From positions 173,216-237,215 of the forward strand of contig NZ_AROI01000002.1 of the NCBI RefSeq assembly GCF_000410875.1: a stretch of DNA of 64,000 nucleotides, written 5' to 3'. Under the pieces are notes generated by a model. That model had not been told where the DNA came from. It ran no database searches and worked only from the letters and a program-made list of their open reading frames with translations. Of the stretch, positions 1 through 10,582 are shown piece after piece. The DNA comes from Halopseudomonas pelagia CL-AP6. GTDB taxonomy: Bacteria > Pseudomonadota > Gammaproteobacteria > Pseudomonadales > Pseudomonadaceae. Within the stretch, counting starts at the first letter, position 1; every line of letters begins with the position of its first letter. The position numbers were made by a program, and so were the translations under genes.

Positions 1-1756
1 CTCGGCCACGCAACTGATGCAGTTGCGCCAGGCCCAGGCGTTCCGGGTTTTCGATGATCATCAGGCTGGCATTGGGCACGTCCACGCCCACCTCGATCAC
101 CGTGGTAGCGACCAGCAGATGCAGGTCGCCGCCTTTAAAAGCGGCCATGATCTCGGCCTTTTCGCTGGGCTTCATGCGGCCGTGGATCAGGCCGATGGAC
201 AGCTCGGGCAGCGTCTCGCACAGCGACGCCCAGGTGACCTCTGCGGCCTGTGCCTGTAGCTGCTCGGATTCCTCAATCAGCGTACATACCCAGTAGGCTT
301 GGCGCCCCTCGGCGCAGCCCGCGCGTACGCGCTCAACGACTTCTTCGCGGCGGCTGTCGGCAATCAGTACAGTATTGACCGGGGTACGCCCAGGCGGCAG
401 TTCATCCAGCACCGAGGTGTCCAGGTCGGCATAGGCGCTCATCGCCAGGGTGCGCGGAATCGGCGTCGCGGTCATGATCAACTGGTGCGGTGAAAATTGC
501 CCGGCGGCGCCCTTGTCGCGCAGGGCCAGGCGCTGCTGTACGCCGAAACGATGCTGCTCATCGATGATCGCCAGGCCGAGATTGTGAAACTGCACCTCGC
601 CCTGAAATAAGGCGTGGGTGCCGACCACCATAGCCGCGTCGCCGGTGGCGATCATCTGCAGCTGGTTCTGCCGGGCCTTGCCCTTGAGTTTGCCGGCAAG
701 CCAGGCGACCGAGATACCCAGGGGGGCGAACCAGGCGCTGAAGTTGGCATGATGCTGTTCGGCCAGAATTTCTGTCGGGGCCATCAATGCCACCTGCCAG
801 CCGGCCTCCAACGCCTGCAATGCCGCCATAGCGGCGACCACCGTCTTGCCCGCGCCCACATCCCCTTGTACCAGACGCAGCATGGGCTGGCGCTGTTGCA
901 GATCAGCGCTGATTTCCACGCCGACACGCTGCTGCGCCCCGGTTAAGGGAAACGGCAGGCGCTGGAGAAACTGGGCCGCCAGCTCTTGGCTGGGCGGCAT
1001 TGCTGGCGCCTGATGCGCGCGAAACTCGGCGCGCAGGCGCAGCATGGTTAACTGGTGGGCCAGCAGCTCCTCAAAGGCCAGCCGGTGCTGCGCCCAATGC
1101 CGTCCTTCTTCCAGTGCCTGAAGATCCACCGAGGGCGGCGGGCGGTGCAGGGTGCGGATTGCATCGTGCAGCGAGCCCAACTGGTACTCGCTGGTCAGCT
1201 CTTCTGGAAGCAAATCGACCAGGCTGTTGCCCTGGGCCAGCCAGGTTAGCGCCGCGTCAGACAAGCTGCGCAGGCGCTGTTGGGACAGGCCTTCGGTGCT
1301 GGGATAGATAGGCGTTAGCGTCTCGGCGACAGGCAGTGGCTCGTCGCTATCCAGATTCTGCAGCTCGGGATGATAAATTTCCAGCCCGGAAGCGCCCGGT
1401 CTGACCTCGCCGTAACAGCGCCAGTGGCTACCGCGCTGCAGGTTGGATTTCAGTGCCCCGGAAAAATAGTAAAAGCGTAAGCTCAGGGTGCCGCTGCCGT
1501 CCTGAATGCGGCACAGCAGGCTTTTACGCCGGCCCATGACCACATCGGCGCCTTGCACCACACCCTCAACAACCGCGTCCATGCCGGGCCGTAAGGCGCC
1601 TATCGGCATGACGCGCGTGCGGTCCTGATAGCGCAGCGGCAGATGGAACAGAATGTCTTGTACTGAACTCAGGCCCAGCTTGGTGAGCTTTTCCGCCAGG
1701 GCCGGGCCGATGCCCTTGAGCGCCGTCAGTGACGTGATGTGCTGCACGGCGGGCAT
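1..1756 (-). CDS. recG: ATP-dependent DNA helicase RecG (partial, C-terminus beyond window)
   Basis: RecG unwinds branched DNA and reverses stalled replication forks. About 585 codons of a family of roughly 690 are present; the C-terminal end runs off the left edge. The reading frame starts at the ATG at 1754-1756 with MPAVQHITSL followed by a GIGP hairpin motif, as in RecG. A Walker A (GAGKT) is encoded near 843-860, about residue 300, and a DEQH Walker B near 550-570. The gene begins 4 nt after the oxyR stop codon, so the two are probably one transcript, the arrangement known from P. aeruginosa. Identity is confident; only the C-terminus cannot be checked. Confidence 0.95.
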   Translation of the reverse strand, partial: MPAVQHITSLTALKGIGPALAEKLTKLGLSSVQDILFHLPLRYQDRTRVMPIGALRPGMDAVVEGVVQGADVVMGRRKSLLCRIQDGSGTLSLRFYYFSGALKSNLQRGSHWRCYGEVRPGASGLEIYHPELQNLDSDEPLPVAETLTPIYPSTEGLSQQRLRSLSDAALTWLAQGNSLVDLLPEELTSEYQLGSLHDAIRTLHRPPPSVDLQALEEGRHWAQHRLAFEELLAHQLTMLRLRAEFRAHQAPAMPPSQELAAQFLQRLPFPLTGAQQRVGVEISADLQQRQPMLRLVQGDVGAGKTVVAAMAALQALEAGWQVALMAPTEILAEQHHANFSAWFAPLGISVAWLAGKLKGKARQNQLQMIATGDAAMVVGTHALFQGEVQFHNLGLAIIDEQHRFGVQQRLALRDKGAAGQFSPHQLIMTATPIPRTLAMSAYADLDTSVLDELPPGRTPVNTVLIADSRREEVVERVRAGCAEGRQAYWVCTLIEESEQLQAQAAEVTWASLCETLPELSIGLIHGRMKPSEKAEIMAAFKGGDLHLLVATTVIEVGVDVPNASLMIIENPERLGLAQLHQLRGR

Positions 1757-1760
1757 GGGC

Positions 1761-2681
1761 TTATTTACGGCCCTTGGGTTGGCCGACCGAACACAGCCGG
1801 ATCGAGTCACTGAGGATCTCGATGGCCTTGGGCCGAGGGAAGCTGGCGCGCCAGGCGATGGCGACGGTGCGGTAGGGGGCCGGGGTTTTGAACTGCTTGG
1901 TGACCAGCAGTTCAGAGCTGTAATAGCGGTCATCGGCCGCCGACATCGGCAGCACCGTCATACCGATACCAGAGGCGACCATGTGGCGGATGGTTTCCAG
2001 CGAACTGGACTCGATGGTAGTTTGCCGTGACTGTTCGTCTTTCTTGCGCAGGCTGGGGCAAGCTTCCAGCACCTGATCGCGGAAACAGTGCCCTTCGCCG
2101 AGCAATAACAGTTTGTTGTCGTCGAGCTCCTCAAGACTGATATTGTCTCTGACCGCCCAAGGATGGTCGGCCGGGATCAGCAGGCTGAAGGGTTCGTCGT
2201 ACAGGGTCTTGGTCAATACATCCGGCTCATTGAAGGGCAGAGCGATGATGATCGCGTCCAGATCGCCGTTGCGCAGTTTGTCGCGCAGTACGTGAGTAAA
2301 GTTCTCTTCGATATACAGCGGCATTTCCGGTGCCACGTTGTGCAGCTGTGGCACCAGGTGCGGGAACATATACGGACCAATGGTATAAATGGCACCGACT
2401 TTGAGCGGTGCAGACAGCTGGTTTTTGCCAGCGCTGGCCAGCTCGCGAATGGTCATCGACTCCTCAAGCACCTTCTGCGCCTGGGCGACAATGCGCTCGC
2501 CGATTGGCGTAACCCTGACCGCGCTCTTGCTGCGTTCAAAAATCATCACGCCCAGCTCGTCCTCAAGCTTCTTGACCCCGACGCTCAGGGTGGGCTGCGA
2601 CACGTGGCAGCGTTCTGCCGCGTGGCCGAAATGTTGCTCCTGGGCGAGGGTCACTATGTAACGCAGTTCGGTCAGAGTCAT
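1761..2681 (-). CDS. oxyR: Hydrogen peroxide-sensing LysR-type regulator OxyR
   Basis: OxyR activates catalase and peroxiredoxin genes when a reactive cysteine pair forms a disulfide. The product from the start at 2681 is 306 aa, beginning MTLTELRYIV, the usual OxyR N-terminus with a LysR winged helix (residues about 1-60). The redox pair is visible in GEGHCFRDQVLEACPSL, equivalent to C199/C208 of the E. coli protein. A longer frame extends 24 codons upstream, but those residues do not look like OxyR. Transcription diverges from the SDR gene at 2745, leaving a 63-bp shared intergenic region. recG follows almost directly. Confidence 0.95.
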   Translation of the reverse strand: MTLTELRYIVTLAQEQHFGHAAERCHVSQPTLSVGVKKLEDELGVMIFERSKSAVRVTPIGERIVAQAQKVLEESMTIRELASAGKNQLSAPLKVGAIYTIGPYMFPHLVPQLHNVAPEMPLYIEENFTHVLRDKLRNGDLDAIIIALPFNEPDVLTKTLYDEPFSLLIPADHPWAVRDNISLEELDDNKLLLLGEGHCFRDQVLEACPSLRKKDEQSRQTTIESSSLETIRHMVASGIGMTVLPMSAADDRYYSSELLVTKQFKTPAPYRTVAIAWRASFPRPKAIEILSDSIRLCSVGQPKGRK

Positions 2682-2744
2682 GGCGTATACTGCTCTCATA
2701 TTCAATGACCCTAAGCATAGCGGGTTGATCGATAGAGGAAAACA

Positions 2745-3590
2745 ATGAAACAAGTACTTATTGCGGGTTGCGGTGATCTAGGAACGGCCTTGGGTTTGCG
2801 CCTGGCTCAACGGGGTTGGCAGGTTACCGGCTTGCGTCGCGACCCTTCGGCATTGCCCGCAGGCATTACGCCGTTGGCAGCGGACCTGTTAAAGGATGAG
2901 AAACCGGCTGACTGGCCAGCGCGGGTCGATTACCTGATTTATTGCCCGGCCGCCGGTAATCGCGACGCGGGGCTTTATCAACAGCTGTATGTCGAGGGCT
3001 TGCAACGGGTATTGGGCTGGTTGGGTGATGGGCGCAAGCAGCTCGGCTACCTGCTGCAGGTGTCCAGCACTGGCGTCTATGCCCAAAGCCAGGGCGAGTG
3101 GGTTACGGAAAATAGCCCGGCCCTGGCGGACAGCGACACTGCACAGGCGCTGATTCGTGCGGAAGACGTAGCGCTGCGCAGCGGCGTACCGGCCAGCGTG
3201 GTGCGTCTTGCGGGTATCTATGGGCCGGGTCGTACGCGGCTGATCGAGCAGGTCCGCAGTGGGCTGTGTATGCCGGAGGAGCCGGTGCAGTACAGCAATC
3301 GTATCCACCGCGACGACGCGGCGGCGCTGCTTGAACATCTGCTGTTGCAGGTGGAAGAGGACGAACTGCTGGCGCCCTGTTATCTGGGTGTCGACGATGA
3401 GCCAGCGAGCATGTACGAGGTGGCTAGTTGGCTGGCCGCTCAGTTGGGCGTAAGTTTGTTGGCCGAGGGCGCGACGAGTGGCCGGGTTGGCAGTAAACGC
3501 TGCAGCAACGCGCTAGCGAGGGAGTCTGGGTGGGAGCCGCAATACCCGAGCTTCCGCGAGGGCTACGCGGCGATGCTGAAGGCTGAATGA
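2745..3590 (+). CDS. NAD(P)-dependent epimerase/dehydratase-like protein (YeeZ-type extended SDR)
   Basis: This is a 281-aa Rossmann protein of unknown substrate. The N-terminus has the nucleotide-binding GCGDLG turn (residues about 8-13). SSTGVY near residue 107 and RLAGIYGPGR near residue 160 are typical of extended short-chain dehydrogenase/epimerases of the YeeZ group. The classical YxxxK catalytic pair is not evident after STGVY, so the enzyme may be atypical or a nucleotide-binding sensor. An AGAGGAAAAC ribosome site precedes the ATG. It is divergent from oxyR. Similar genes sit next to oxyR in other pseudomonads (from memory). Confidence 0.8.
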   Translation: MKQVLIAGCGDLGTALGLRLAQRGWQVTGLRRDPSALPAGITPLAADLLKDEKPADWPARVDYLIYCPAAGNRDAGLYQQLYVEGLQRVLGWLGDGRKQLGYLLQVSSTGVYAQSQGEWVTENSPALADSDTAQALIRAEDVALRSGVPASVVRLAGIYGPGRTRLIEQVRSGLCMPEEPVQYSNRIHRDDAAALLEHLLLQVEEDELLAPCYLGVDDEPASMYEVASWLAAQLGVSLLAEGATSGRVGSKRCSNALARESGWEPQYPSFREGYAAMLKAE

Positions 3591-3721
3591 CGGCTGACGC
3601 AGATGTTGTGTAGTGCGATGCCAGGCAGATGGACCGAACGCGGTTTTATGTTGTCCCAACAAGACTGGGAAGCCGGCCATCAGGCCGGCTTCCATCTGGC
3701 AACCTGAACAGAGGACACGTC

Positions 3722-4147
3722 ATGAAGAAGACTGCATCAGCCCATTGGCAAGGCGATCTTAAGAACGGCAAAGGCACAGTGTCGACTCAGAGCGGCGCTC
3801 TGAAAGACAATCCGTACGGCTTCAACACGCGTTTCGAGGATGCTCCCGGTACCAATCCGGAAGAGCTGATCGGCGCGGCTCATGCAGGCTGCTTCTCGAT
3901 GGCGTTTTCTATGCTGCTGGGCGAGGAGAGCTTCACCCCGGACAGTATCGACACCAAAGCCACGGTGACGCTAGAGAAGCAGAGTGATGGTTTTGCCGTC
4001 ACTGCGGTGCATCTGCAGATGCGCGCACGCATTCCAGGCATCGATCAGGCCAAGTTCGAAGAGATAGCGGGTAAGGCCAAGAGCGGTTGTCCGATATCCA
4101 AGCTGCTCAAGGCAGACATCACGCTGGACGCCACGCTAGAAGGCTGA
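3722..4147 (+). CDS. osmC: OsmC family peroxiredoxin-like protein
   Basis: OsmC proteins reduce organic hydroperoxides in the cytoplasm with two conserved cysteines. Both are present here, in HAGCFSMA and SGCPISKL. The product is 141 aa, the normal OsmC length, starting MKKTASAHWQGDL. I chose the ATG at 3722 because it gives the family N-terminus and is preceded by GAGGAC; an upstream start adds 31 residues that do not fit. It lies close to oxyR and converges on ridA across a strong hairpin. Whether it is the osmotically induced OsmC or another subfamily member cannot be settled by eye. Confidence 0.88.
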   Translation: MKKTASAHWQGDLKNGKGTVSTQSGALKDNPYGFNTRFEDAPGTNPEELIGAAHAGCFSMAFSMLLGEESFTPDSIDTKATVTLEKQSDGFAVTAVHLQMRARIPGIDQAKFEEIAGKAKSGCPISKLLKADITLDATLEG

Positions 4148-4155
4148 AGCGTTTA

Positions 4156-4179
4156 GAGGCCCCGGTTAACCGGGGCCTC
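4156..4179. terminator. Bidirectional intrinsic terminator between osmC and ridA
   Basis: Perfect inverted repeat: arms GAGGCCCCGG and CCGGGGCCTC with a TTAA loop, placed 8 bp after the osmC stop and before the convergent ridA stop. It probably ends transcription in both directions, although no long T-run is present. Confidence 0.8.
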
Positions 4180-4204
4180 AACTTAGCAATTGCTCACCAA
4201 CTGC

Positions 4205-4585
4205 TTAGCCGACCACCATCACCGCATCCATCTCTACCGGCACGCCTTTGGGCAATGCCGCCACGCCGATGGCTGCGCGAGCGGGGTAGGGCTGCTGGAA
4301 ATAACGCGTCATGACGTCGTTGACCAGCGCAAAGTGACCCAGATCCGTCAGGAAGATATTCAGCTTGACGATGTCTTGCAGCGTGCCGCCGGCGGCTTCT
4401 GCGACGGCGCTCAGGTTGTCGAAAACCTGGCAAATCTGCTTTTCCATGCCTTCGACGACTTCCATGCTGGCCGGATCGAGCGGAATCTGCCCGGACAGGT
4501 ACACGGTATTGCCAACTTTGATGGCCTGGGAATAGGGTCCGATGGCGGCCGGTGCCCGGTCGCTGGTGATCACTTGCTTGTTCAT
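4205..4585 (-). CDS. ridA: RidA family reactive enamine/imine deaminase
   Basis: RidA hydrolyses 2-aminoacrylate and related reactive enamines produced by PLP enzymes, protecting metabolism from imine stress. The product is 126 aa, the usual length, with family features such as [15 protein letters not shown] at residues about 8-22, [10 protein letters not shown], and [19 protein letters not shown] near the C-terminus, which carries the conserved Arg and Glu. It lies 17 bp downstream of spoT on the same strand, as in P. aeruginosa, so it is probably co-transcribed with rpoZ-spoT. Confidence 0.93.
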   Translation of the reverse strand: MNKQVITSDRAPAAIGPYSQAIKVGNTVYLSGQIPLDPASMEVVEGMEKQICQVFDNLSAVAEAAGGTLQDIVKLNIFLTDLGHFALVNDVMTRYFQQPYPARAAIGVAALPKGVPVEMDAVMVVG

Positions 4586-4602
4586 TGAAACTCCAGGTGT
4601 AG

Positions 4603-6825
4603 TCAGTTTTTCAGGCGGGTAATGCGCATCACGCCTTTCAAGGCACGGATACGCTTGATCAGTTGGGATAGATGCAGACGGTCGCGGACACGCACTACCA
4701 GTTGCACCACGCTGATACGGCCATCGCGTTCATCGACGCTGATCTTGTCGATGCTGGCGTCGGCCATGGTGATGCCGGCAGCCAGTTGAGCAATAATACC
4801 GCGCTCATTTTCCAGCTCAACCTGCAGTTCGACGGTAAATTCGCCGCTAACATTCTTGTCCCAGGTCAGATGCAGGGTCTTTTCATTGCTGTGGCGGTTA
4901 TCGGCCAGTTTGTTGCAGTTCTCCTGGTGGATAACCATACCCTTGCCGGAGGATAGATAGCCAATAATCGGATCTCCCGGGATTGGGTTGCAGCAGCGCG
5001 CAAAACTGACCACCAGACCTTCGGTGCCGCGGATTGCCAGGGGCAGTTCACGCATATCGGCGTCGATAGGTGTGTTGACGGTGGAGGTCTCGGGGTCTGA
5101 TTCGATCATGCTGGAGTTGGCCAGCAGGCGGCGTGCTACTACATAGGCCATACGGTTCCCCAGGCCGATATCCGCCAATAGATCTTCCATCAACTCCAAG
5201 TCGCAGTCTTTGAGCACTTGCTGGATATTATCTGCCGGCACATCGGCCAGGGTAGTATCAAAGCTGGCCAGCACCTTGTCGAGCAGCCGCTCACCCAGGG
5301 CGATGGATTCGGAATGCCGCTGATGCTTGAGGAAATGGCGAATATTGCTGCGCGCCTTGCCAGTGATCACGAAGCTTAACCAGGCTGGGTTCGGACGGGC
5401 ACCGGGAGCGGTGATGACTTCAACCGTCTGACCGCTCTGCAACGGCTCCGAGAGCGGCGCCAGGCGGCGGTTCACGCGGCAGGCAATGCAGCTGTTGCCC
5501 ACATCAGTATGCACCGCATAGGCAAAGTCGACTGGCGTTGAGCCCTTGGGCAGCTCCATGATGCGGCCTTTCGGAGTGAAGATGTAGACCTCGTCGGGGA
5601 ACAGGTCGATCTTCACATTCTCGATAAATTCCAGCGAGTTGCCGGCATTTTGCTGCAGTTCCATCACGCCCTTGAGCCACTGGCGGGTGCGTGCATGGTG
5701 GCCGTTGATTACATCGTCTTTGGATTTGTAGACCCAGTGCGCGGCGATGCCGTTGTTGGCCATGTCTTCCATTTCTTCGGTACGGATCTGGATTTCGATG
5801 GGCACGCCGTGCAGGCCGAACAGGGTGGTATGCAAAGACTGGTAACCGTTGGCCTTGGGGATTGCGATGTAATCCTTGAAGCGGCCAGGGAAAGGTTTGT
5901 ACAGACTGTGAACTGCGCCTAGCACGCGGTAGCAAGTATCTGGCTTGTCGACGATAATCCGGAAGGCATACACATCCATGATCTCGTTGAACGCTTTTCG
6001 CTTGCCGCGCATCTTCTGATAAATACCGAACAGATGCTTCTCGCGGCCCATCACCTTGCCCGGCATGCCTTCGCGCTCGAGGCAGCTCTGCAGTGACTCG
6101 AGAATCTTGTTTAGTAGCTCCTTGCGGTTGCCTCGGGCTCTGCGTACGGCGCGGTCGATCATATTCGAGCGCATCGGATACATGGCCTTGAAGCCCAGGT
6201 CCTCAAACTCGGTACTCAGGCTGTGCATACCCAGACGGTTGGCGATCGGCGCGTAGATCTCCAGAGTTTCCTTGGCAATGCGCCGGCGTTTTTCCGGTGC
6301 CAGTGCGCCCAGAGTGCGCATGTTGTGCAGGCGGTCAGCCAGCTTGACCAGAATCACGCGAATATCGCGCGCCATGGCCAGGGCCATTTTCTGGAAATTT
6401 TCGGCCTGCGCCTCGGCCTTGGTCTCGAAGGTCATCTGCGTCAGCTTGCTGACGCCATCGACCAGCTCGGCCACGATGTCACCAAACTGCGTGACCAGCG
6501 CATCCTTGGGGATGCCGGTATCTTCAATCACATCATGCAGCATGGCGGCCATCAGGCTTTGATGGTCCATATGCATATCAGCAAGAATATGGGCTACTGC
6601 GAGGGGGTGAGTGACATAGGGTTCGCCACTGCGCCGGGTCTGGCCATCATGGGCTTGCTCGGCATAGAAGTACGCACGCCGGACCAGGTTGACCTGGTCC
6701 GGCTCAAGATAACGGTCGAGCCGTTCGGCGAAAGCTTCTATACCGGACGTCTGCCCGGCCACGCATGCGTAGGCTTCGGCGCCAGTGCTTGGCACCCGTG
6801 GGTGGCCTGTCACCGACCTGCGCAA
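4603..6825 (-). CDS. spoT: Bifunctional (p)ppGpp synthase/hydrolase SpoT
   Basis: SpoT makes and, mainly, degrades the alarmone (p)ppGpp. The HD hydrolase motif HDVIED lies near residue 97. The synthetase region has [20 protein letters not shown] near residue 310, followed by a TGS domain ([21 protein letters not shown]) and a C-terminal ACT domain. The start is uncertain. The longest frame opens at a TTG (6825) 6 nt past the rpoZ stop, but similarity to the known ~701-aa protein begins only around [14 protein letters not shown] at 6760-6762 would give a length closer to the family. It follows rpoZ in a likely gmk-rpoZ-spoT-ridA operon. Confidence 0.93.
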   Translation of the reverse strand: MRRSVTGHPRVPSTGAEAYACVAGQTSGIEAFAERLDRYLEPDQVNLVRRAYFYAEQAHDGQTRRSGEPYVTHPLAVAHILADMHMDHQSLMAAMLHDVIEDTGIPKDALVTQFGDIVAELVDGVSKLTQMTFETKAEAQAENFQKMALAMARDIRVILVKLADRLHNMRTLGALAPEKRRRIAKETLEIYAPIANRLGMHSLSTEFEDLGFKAMYPMRSNMIDRAVRRARGNRKELLNKILESLQSCLEREGMPGKVMGREKHLFGIYQKMRGKRKAFNEIMDVYAFRIIVDKPDTCYRVLGAVHSLYKPFPGRFKDYIAIPKANGYQSLHTTLFGLHGVPIEIQIRTEEMEDMANNGIAAHWVYKSKDDVINGHHARTRQWLKGVMELQQNAGNSLEFIENVKIDLFPDEVYIFTPKGRIMELPKGSTPVDFAYAVHTDVGNSCIACRVNRRLAPLSEPLQSGQTVEVITAPGARPNPAWLSFVITGKARSNIRHFLKHQRHSESIALGERLLDKVLASFDTTLADVPADNIQQVLKDCDLELMEDLLADIGLGNRMAYVVARRLLANSSMIESDPETSTVNTPIDADMRELPLAIRGTEGLVVSFARCCNPIPGDPIIGYLSSGKGMVIHQENCNKLADNRHSNEKTLHLTWDKNVSGEFTVELQVELENERGIIAQLAAGITMADASIDKISVDERDGRISVVQLVVRVRDRLHLSQLIKRIRALKGVMRITRLKN

Positions 6826-6830
6826 GGCGA

Positions 6831-7088
6831 TTACTCGTCCAGATCTGATTCCATCGAGTACAGCGGTTCCTGCTGATCCTGAATGGCTTCCTGTGCCAAA
6901 ATCTCGTTGGAAATCAAGCCGCCAGCGATTTCACGCAGGGCGACTACGGTGGGCTTGTCATTTTCCCAGGCGACCTTCGGCTCTTTGCCGCCGGTGGCCA
7001 ACTGACGCGAGCGTTTGGTGGCCAGCATAACCAGCTCAAAACGGTTTTCTACATTTTCCAGGCAGTCTTCAACGGTAACGCGGGCCAT
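6831..7088 (-). CDS. rpoZ: RNA polymerase omega subunit
   Basis: Omega assists RNA polymerase assembly and, in gammaproteobacteria, contributes to a ppGpp-binding site. The product is 85 aa, starting [20 protein letters not shown], the signature omega N-terminus, and ending in an acidic tail. It lies between gmk and spoT, the conserved arrangement that places an RNA polymerase target of ppGpp beside the enzyme that makes it. Confidence 0.96.
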   Translation of the reverse strand: MARVTVEDCLENVENRFELVMLATKRSRQLATGGKEPKVAWENDKPTVVALREIAGGLISNEILAQEAIQDQQEPLYSMESDLDE

Positions 7089-7172
7089 GGGTGTACTCCG
7101 GAACGGCTTTAAAATCGTAACTCGACGCGCCCAGAACGGGTCGCCGGACCGTGTAGTGTACTGAATCGCGCC

Positions 7173-7871
<699 letters not shown>

Positions 7872-7949
7872 TCAGCACTGTACGTAGGCTTACTTGCCGC
7901 TATTCTAGCGAGGCAAGGCGCTTGCGCCGTCCTTTTTTCGGAGTAATGC

Positions 7950-9215
7950 ATGATATCGAAATGGCAATGGGTGCTGGCACAACTGACGCGAATGCTTTGG
8001 GTACGCGCCTCGCTGTTCGCGTTATTGGCGATGGTCGCTGCGTTGCTGGCGGCCGCCGCTGAAAGGGTCATGCCCGAAGGCTTGCCGGTGAGTATCGGGG
8101 CGGATTCAGTAGAAACCATCCTCAATATACTGGCGTCCAGTATGCTCACGGTGACGACCTTCTCGCTAACCGTGATGGTGTCTGCCTATGCGGCGGCTAC
8201 GACCAGTGTGACGCCGCGCGCCATTCGCCTGCTGATGCAGGACACTACCACGCAGAACGTATTGGCCACCTTTCTCGGCTCTTTTCTGTTCAGTCTGGTC
8301 GGCATTATTGCCCTCAGCACGGAGATTTACGGCGAACGCGGTCGCATCGTGCTGTTCGCTTTCACGCTATTGGTGATTGTGATCATCGTGATTACCATGT
8401 TGCGCTGGATCGACCATCTGTCACTCTTTGGTCGGGTTGGCGATACTACCGACCGGGTCGAACAGGCGACGACCAAGGCTTTGAACGACCGCGTCGAGAG
8501 TCCCTGCATTGGCGCTCATCCTTGGCTGGATGGCCAGCTCCCAGAGGGCTTTACCCCGCTCTACGCCGATAGCATCGGCTACGTACAGCATCTGGATGTG
8601 GAAGAACTCTCGGAATACGCTCAGGAACATGGTCTGCAAGTGTATGTGAGCAGTTTGCCGGGCAGCTTTGTGCATGGCGCACGCCCGCTGGCCTGGTTTT
8701 CATGCAGCGCTGCGGGCGGCGCTGATGAGGTTCCGCAGGCAAGCCTGCGTGCGGCCTTTACCGTGGGCAAGGAGCGCTCGTTCGATCAGGACCCGCGATT
8801 TGGGCTGGCGGTGCTGGCCGAGATCGCTTCCCGCGCCCTGTCACCATCTATGAATGACCCTGGCACGGCCATCGATGTGATCGGCCGGGCGGTGCGTATT
8901 CTGTCCGGTTGGCCAGCGGATGCGCAGATTCTTCAGGGTAAGGAAGCCAGTTGTCCGCACGTGTGGGTTCCGGCGCTGCGCCTCGAAGAGCTGTTCGAAG
9001 ACATATTCACGCCCATCGCCCGCGATGGTGCCGCTCTGATCGAGGTGCAGATACGCCTGCAAAAAGCGTTTCAGGCGCTGGCGGAGCGCGGCGGCCAGTT
9101 CCGCCCAGTGGCTGAGCGGCATGCCCGGGTGGCTTTCCAGCGTGCTGAGGCGGTCATGGTGCTGGATGACGATGTCGCATTGTTGCGCGATTTAATCGGC
9201 CAGCCCCACGGCTGA
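7950..9215 (+). CDS. DUF2254 family integral membrane protein
   Basis: This 421-aa protein has a membrane N-terminal half, with hydrophobic helices near residues 15-37, 50-80, 100-120 and 130-150, and a soluble C-terminal half. The pattern SMLTVTTFSLTVMVSAYA, then the SPSMNDPGTAID motif near residue 305, is typical of DUF2254. The family's function is unknown. It is divergent from gmk and convergent with the original yicC 3' end, whose displaced remnant lies 54 bp downstream. It therefore looks like the last backbone gene before the island. Confidence 0.85.
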   Translation: MISKWQWVLAQLTRMLWVRASLFALLAMVAALLAAAAERVMPEGLPVSIGADSVETILNILASSMLTVTTFSLTVMVSAYAAATTSVTPRAIRLLMQDTTTQNVLATFLGSFLFSLVGIIALSTEIYGERGRIVLFAFTLLVIVIIVITMLRWIDHLSLFGRVGDTTDRVEQATTKALNDRVESPCIGAHPWLDGQLPEGFTPLYADSIGYVQHLDVEELSEYAQEHGLQVYVSSLPGSFVHGARPLAWFSCSAAGGADEVPQASLRAAFTVGKERSFDQDPRFGLAVLAEIASRALSPSMNDPGTAIDVIGRAVRILSGWPADAQILQGKEASCPHVWVPALRLEELFEDIFTPIARDGAALIEVQIRLQKAFQALAERGGQFRPVAERHARVAFQRAEAVMVLDDDVALLRDLIGQPHG

Positions 9216-9231
9216 GCCGGGTTCCCGGCTC
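9214..9231. terminator. Hairpin overlapping the DUF2254 stop codon
   Basis: Perfect inverted repeat GAGCCGGG / CCCGGCTC with a 2-nt loop, starting inside the TGA stop codon. It is a likely terminator for DUF2254 and, before the island inserted, also for yicC arriving from the other side. No T-run is visible. Confidence 0.55.
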
Positions 9232-9268
9232 GGCTTGGCGGTAAAGCTCAGGCGAACAGGGAGCCGGA

Positions 9269-9289
9269 TTATTCGATGTTCTGCACCTG
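9269..9289 (-). repeat. Displaced 3' end of yicC: left attachment site of the island
   Basis: Read on the minus strand these 21 bp encode Q-V-Q-N-I-E-stop, exactly the last six residues and stop of YicC at 38158-38178. The two copies match at 16 of 21 bases and all five differences are synonymous. The codons upstream do not continue the YicC sequence. The simplest reading is integration into the yicC 3' end: the incoming element brought a replacement end for the gene, and the native end was left at the far boundary. I infer the boundary; the crossover point is not resolved, but the identical TTCTG and ACCTG blocks are candidates. Confidence 0.8.
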
Positions 9290-9361
9290 AATGTTGATCG
9301 ACAATAAAATATAGTTAAAAATCATACACTTGTGTTTCGTACGTGCATTTATTTATTAATG

Positions 9362-9370
9362 TACCCACCA
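9362..9370 (+). promoter_or_regulatory. Putative integrase arm-type site, left end
   Basis: TACCCACCA lies 72 bp inside the left attachment site, within a longer 12-mer (GTACCCACCACT, 9361-9372) that recurs exactly at 37997-38008 near the integrase. Tyrosine integrases of temperate elements use short arm repeats on both sides of the core. The rest of 9290-9562 is AT-rich and I see no gene in it. Confidence 0.6.
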
Positions 9371-9562
9371 CTTTACTCGCCGCTTGGCTTTGAGGGTTCA
9401 ATTTGACCTTTGGCTAGCGGAGGCCTGGTGTAAAAGGTGACGACTATCTTGCAAGCCTCGCATGGGCTTAGAGTGAAGCGGTGTCACATTGTTGTTTGGG
9501 CTGTTCTCCGAGTGCGCTCCATGCTACCTCGGTACGCTGGGCGGGCGGGCGATCTCAATAGG

Positions 9563-10414
9563 TTACTTTCGGTTGTTTGGTTTTACCCTTGTTTGGGTGC
9601 TCATGTATCCCATAATCGTATCGCTAATACCAATTTTGACTACTGCTCCGCTCTCAGCACTAGTTTGATCACTGCTATCTTCCTGCTCATTACGCTGACC
9701 CCCACGGTCATTGTGATCATCAGTTGTGGGTGAATCATTAGGCAGTTCTAAAGACCCTGATTCCTCTTGTGCTGTCGTTTCACTGTTATCGTTGTAAAAG
9801 TTTTTGGTGTTTTCTGTTTTGAGCAAGAGGGTTGTTTGGCTGTCGACTCTTCGATAATGGTTTATGGCTGGGATTTTCCCTGTTTTTATTTTTAAATCAG
9901 AGATGCTTGTGGCCGGGTCTTCAGGGTTTAAGAAATTATAAACTTCAAACAGCCCTGGCCGCTTTTCTAGATCAGGCTTCAGCGGTGAGGCATCAGTATC
10001 TTTCGAAGTTCTGCGCTGCATTGCAGTGTAAGATCGTTCAATTATTTCATCCAGAAAGTCTCCTTCGCTGATTCCTTTTTTCTGAGCGAGTTCAGCTAAT
10101 AGCTCTTTTGTCGTTGTCCGGATTTTGAACTTGCAGATCTGTCGCCCATCCGTTCTGTTGTGGTAGCGCCGCTGCCTCCATGCGTCTCGCATGTCTCGCA
10201 ATATCAGTTTGTAGCGTGCGCCCTTATCGGTTCGCGCCTGAATTTCTCGTTCGAATTCATAGCCGATCTCAAGCATGTCTTGGTGGGTGTTTTCTTCTGG
10301 TCGGGTTCTATTCGTTCTGATTCCCTTCGCGATTAAGTGATGCACTGCCCAGATACGTTGAGACCTGTCGTTTTCGTCCAACCATTCCAGCCCCGGGGTT
10401 CGTCTTCGTGCCAT
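9563..10414 (-). CDS. Unrecognised island protein with possible ribbon-helix-helix segment
   Basis: I do not recognise this 283-aa protein. The first 100 residues are basic and helix-rich (RRTPGLEWLDENDRSQRIW at the N-terminus, several RxxR clusters). Residues about 95-130 (FKIRTTTKELLAELAQKKG and following) look like a ribbon-helix-helix or similar small DNA-binding fold. The C-terminal 120 residues are low-complexity and polar, with many D, N, E, S and T, and are probably disordered. GAAGGAG lies upstream of the ATG. It is divergent from the gene at 10583 across an AT-rich 168-bp gap, as if both were controlled there. It is the first gene inside the island. Confidence 0.6.
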   Translation of the reverse strand: MARRRTPGLEWLDENDRSQRIWAVHHLIAKGIRTNRTRPEENTHQDMLEIGYEFEREIQARTDKGARYKLILRDMRDAWRQRRYHNRTDGRQICKFKIRTTTKELLAELAQKKGISEGDFLDEIIERSYTAMQRRTSKDTDASPLKPDLEKRPGLFEVYNFLNPEDPATSISDLKIKTGKIPAINHYRRVDSQTTLLLKTENTKNFYNDNSETTAQEESGSLELPNDSPTTDDHNDRGGQRNEQEDSSDQTSAESGAVVKIGISDTIMGYMSTQTRVKPNNRK

Positions 10415-10582
10415 CGCCCACCGCTCCTTCTATCAATGCTGCCAAGCCGCTCCGTAAGTCTAACCTACAACCTAGCCAAACTCGTCACTCATAGCGCCAT
10501 CGATAGCGTTATGCCTGATGATTATTATATAAAATCATAAAAGACAGGTGTTAATATAGAATTTTAAGGGGGAAGGGTTGCC

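Noticed and set aside
2682..2744. Possible OxyR-binding site (ATAG spaced repeats) between oxyR and the SDR gene
   Set aside because: Only two ATAG elements at the wrong spacing; not the ATAG-N7-CTAT pattern.
9437..9733. A 98-codon plus-strand frame at the island's left end
   Set aside because: It overlaps the well-formed 9563-10414 gene, has no ribosome site and no recognisable sequence.
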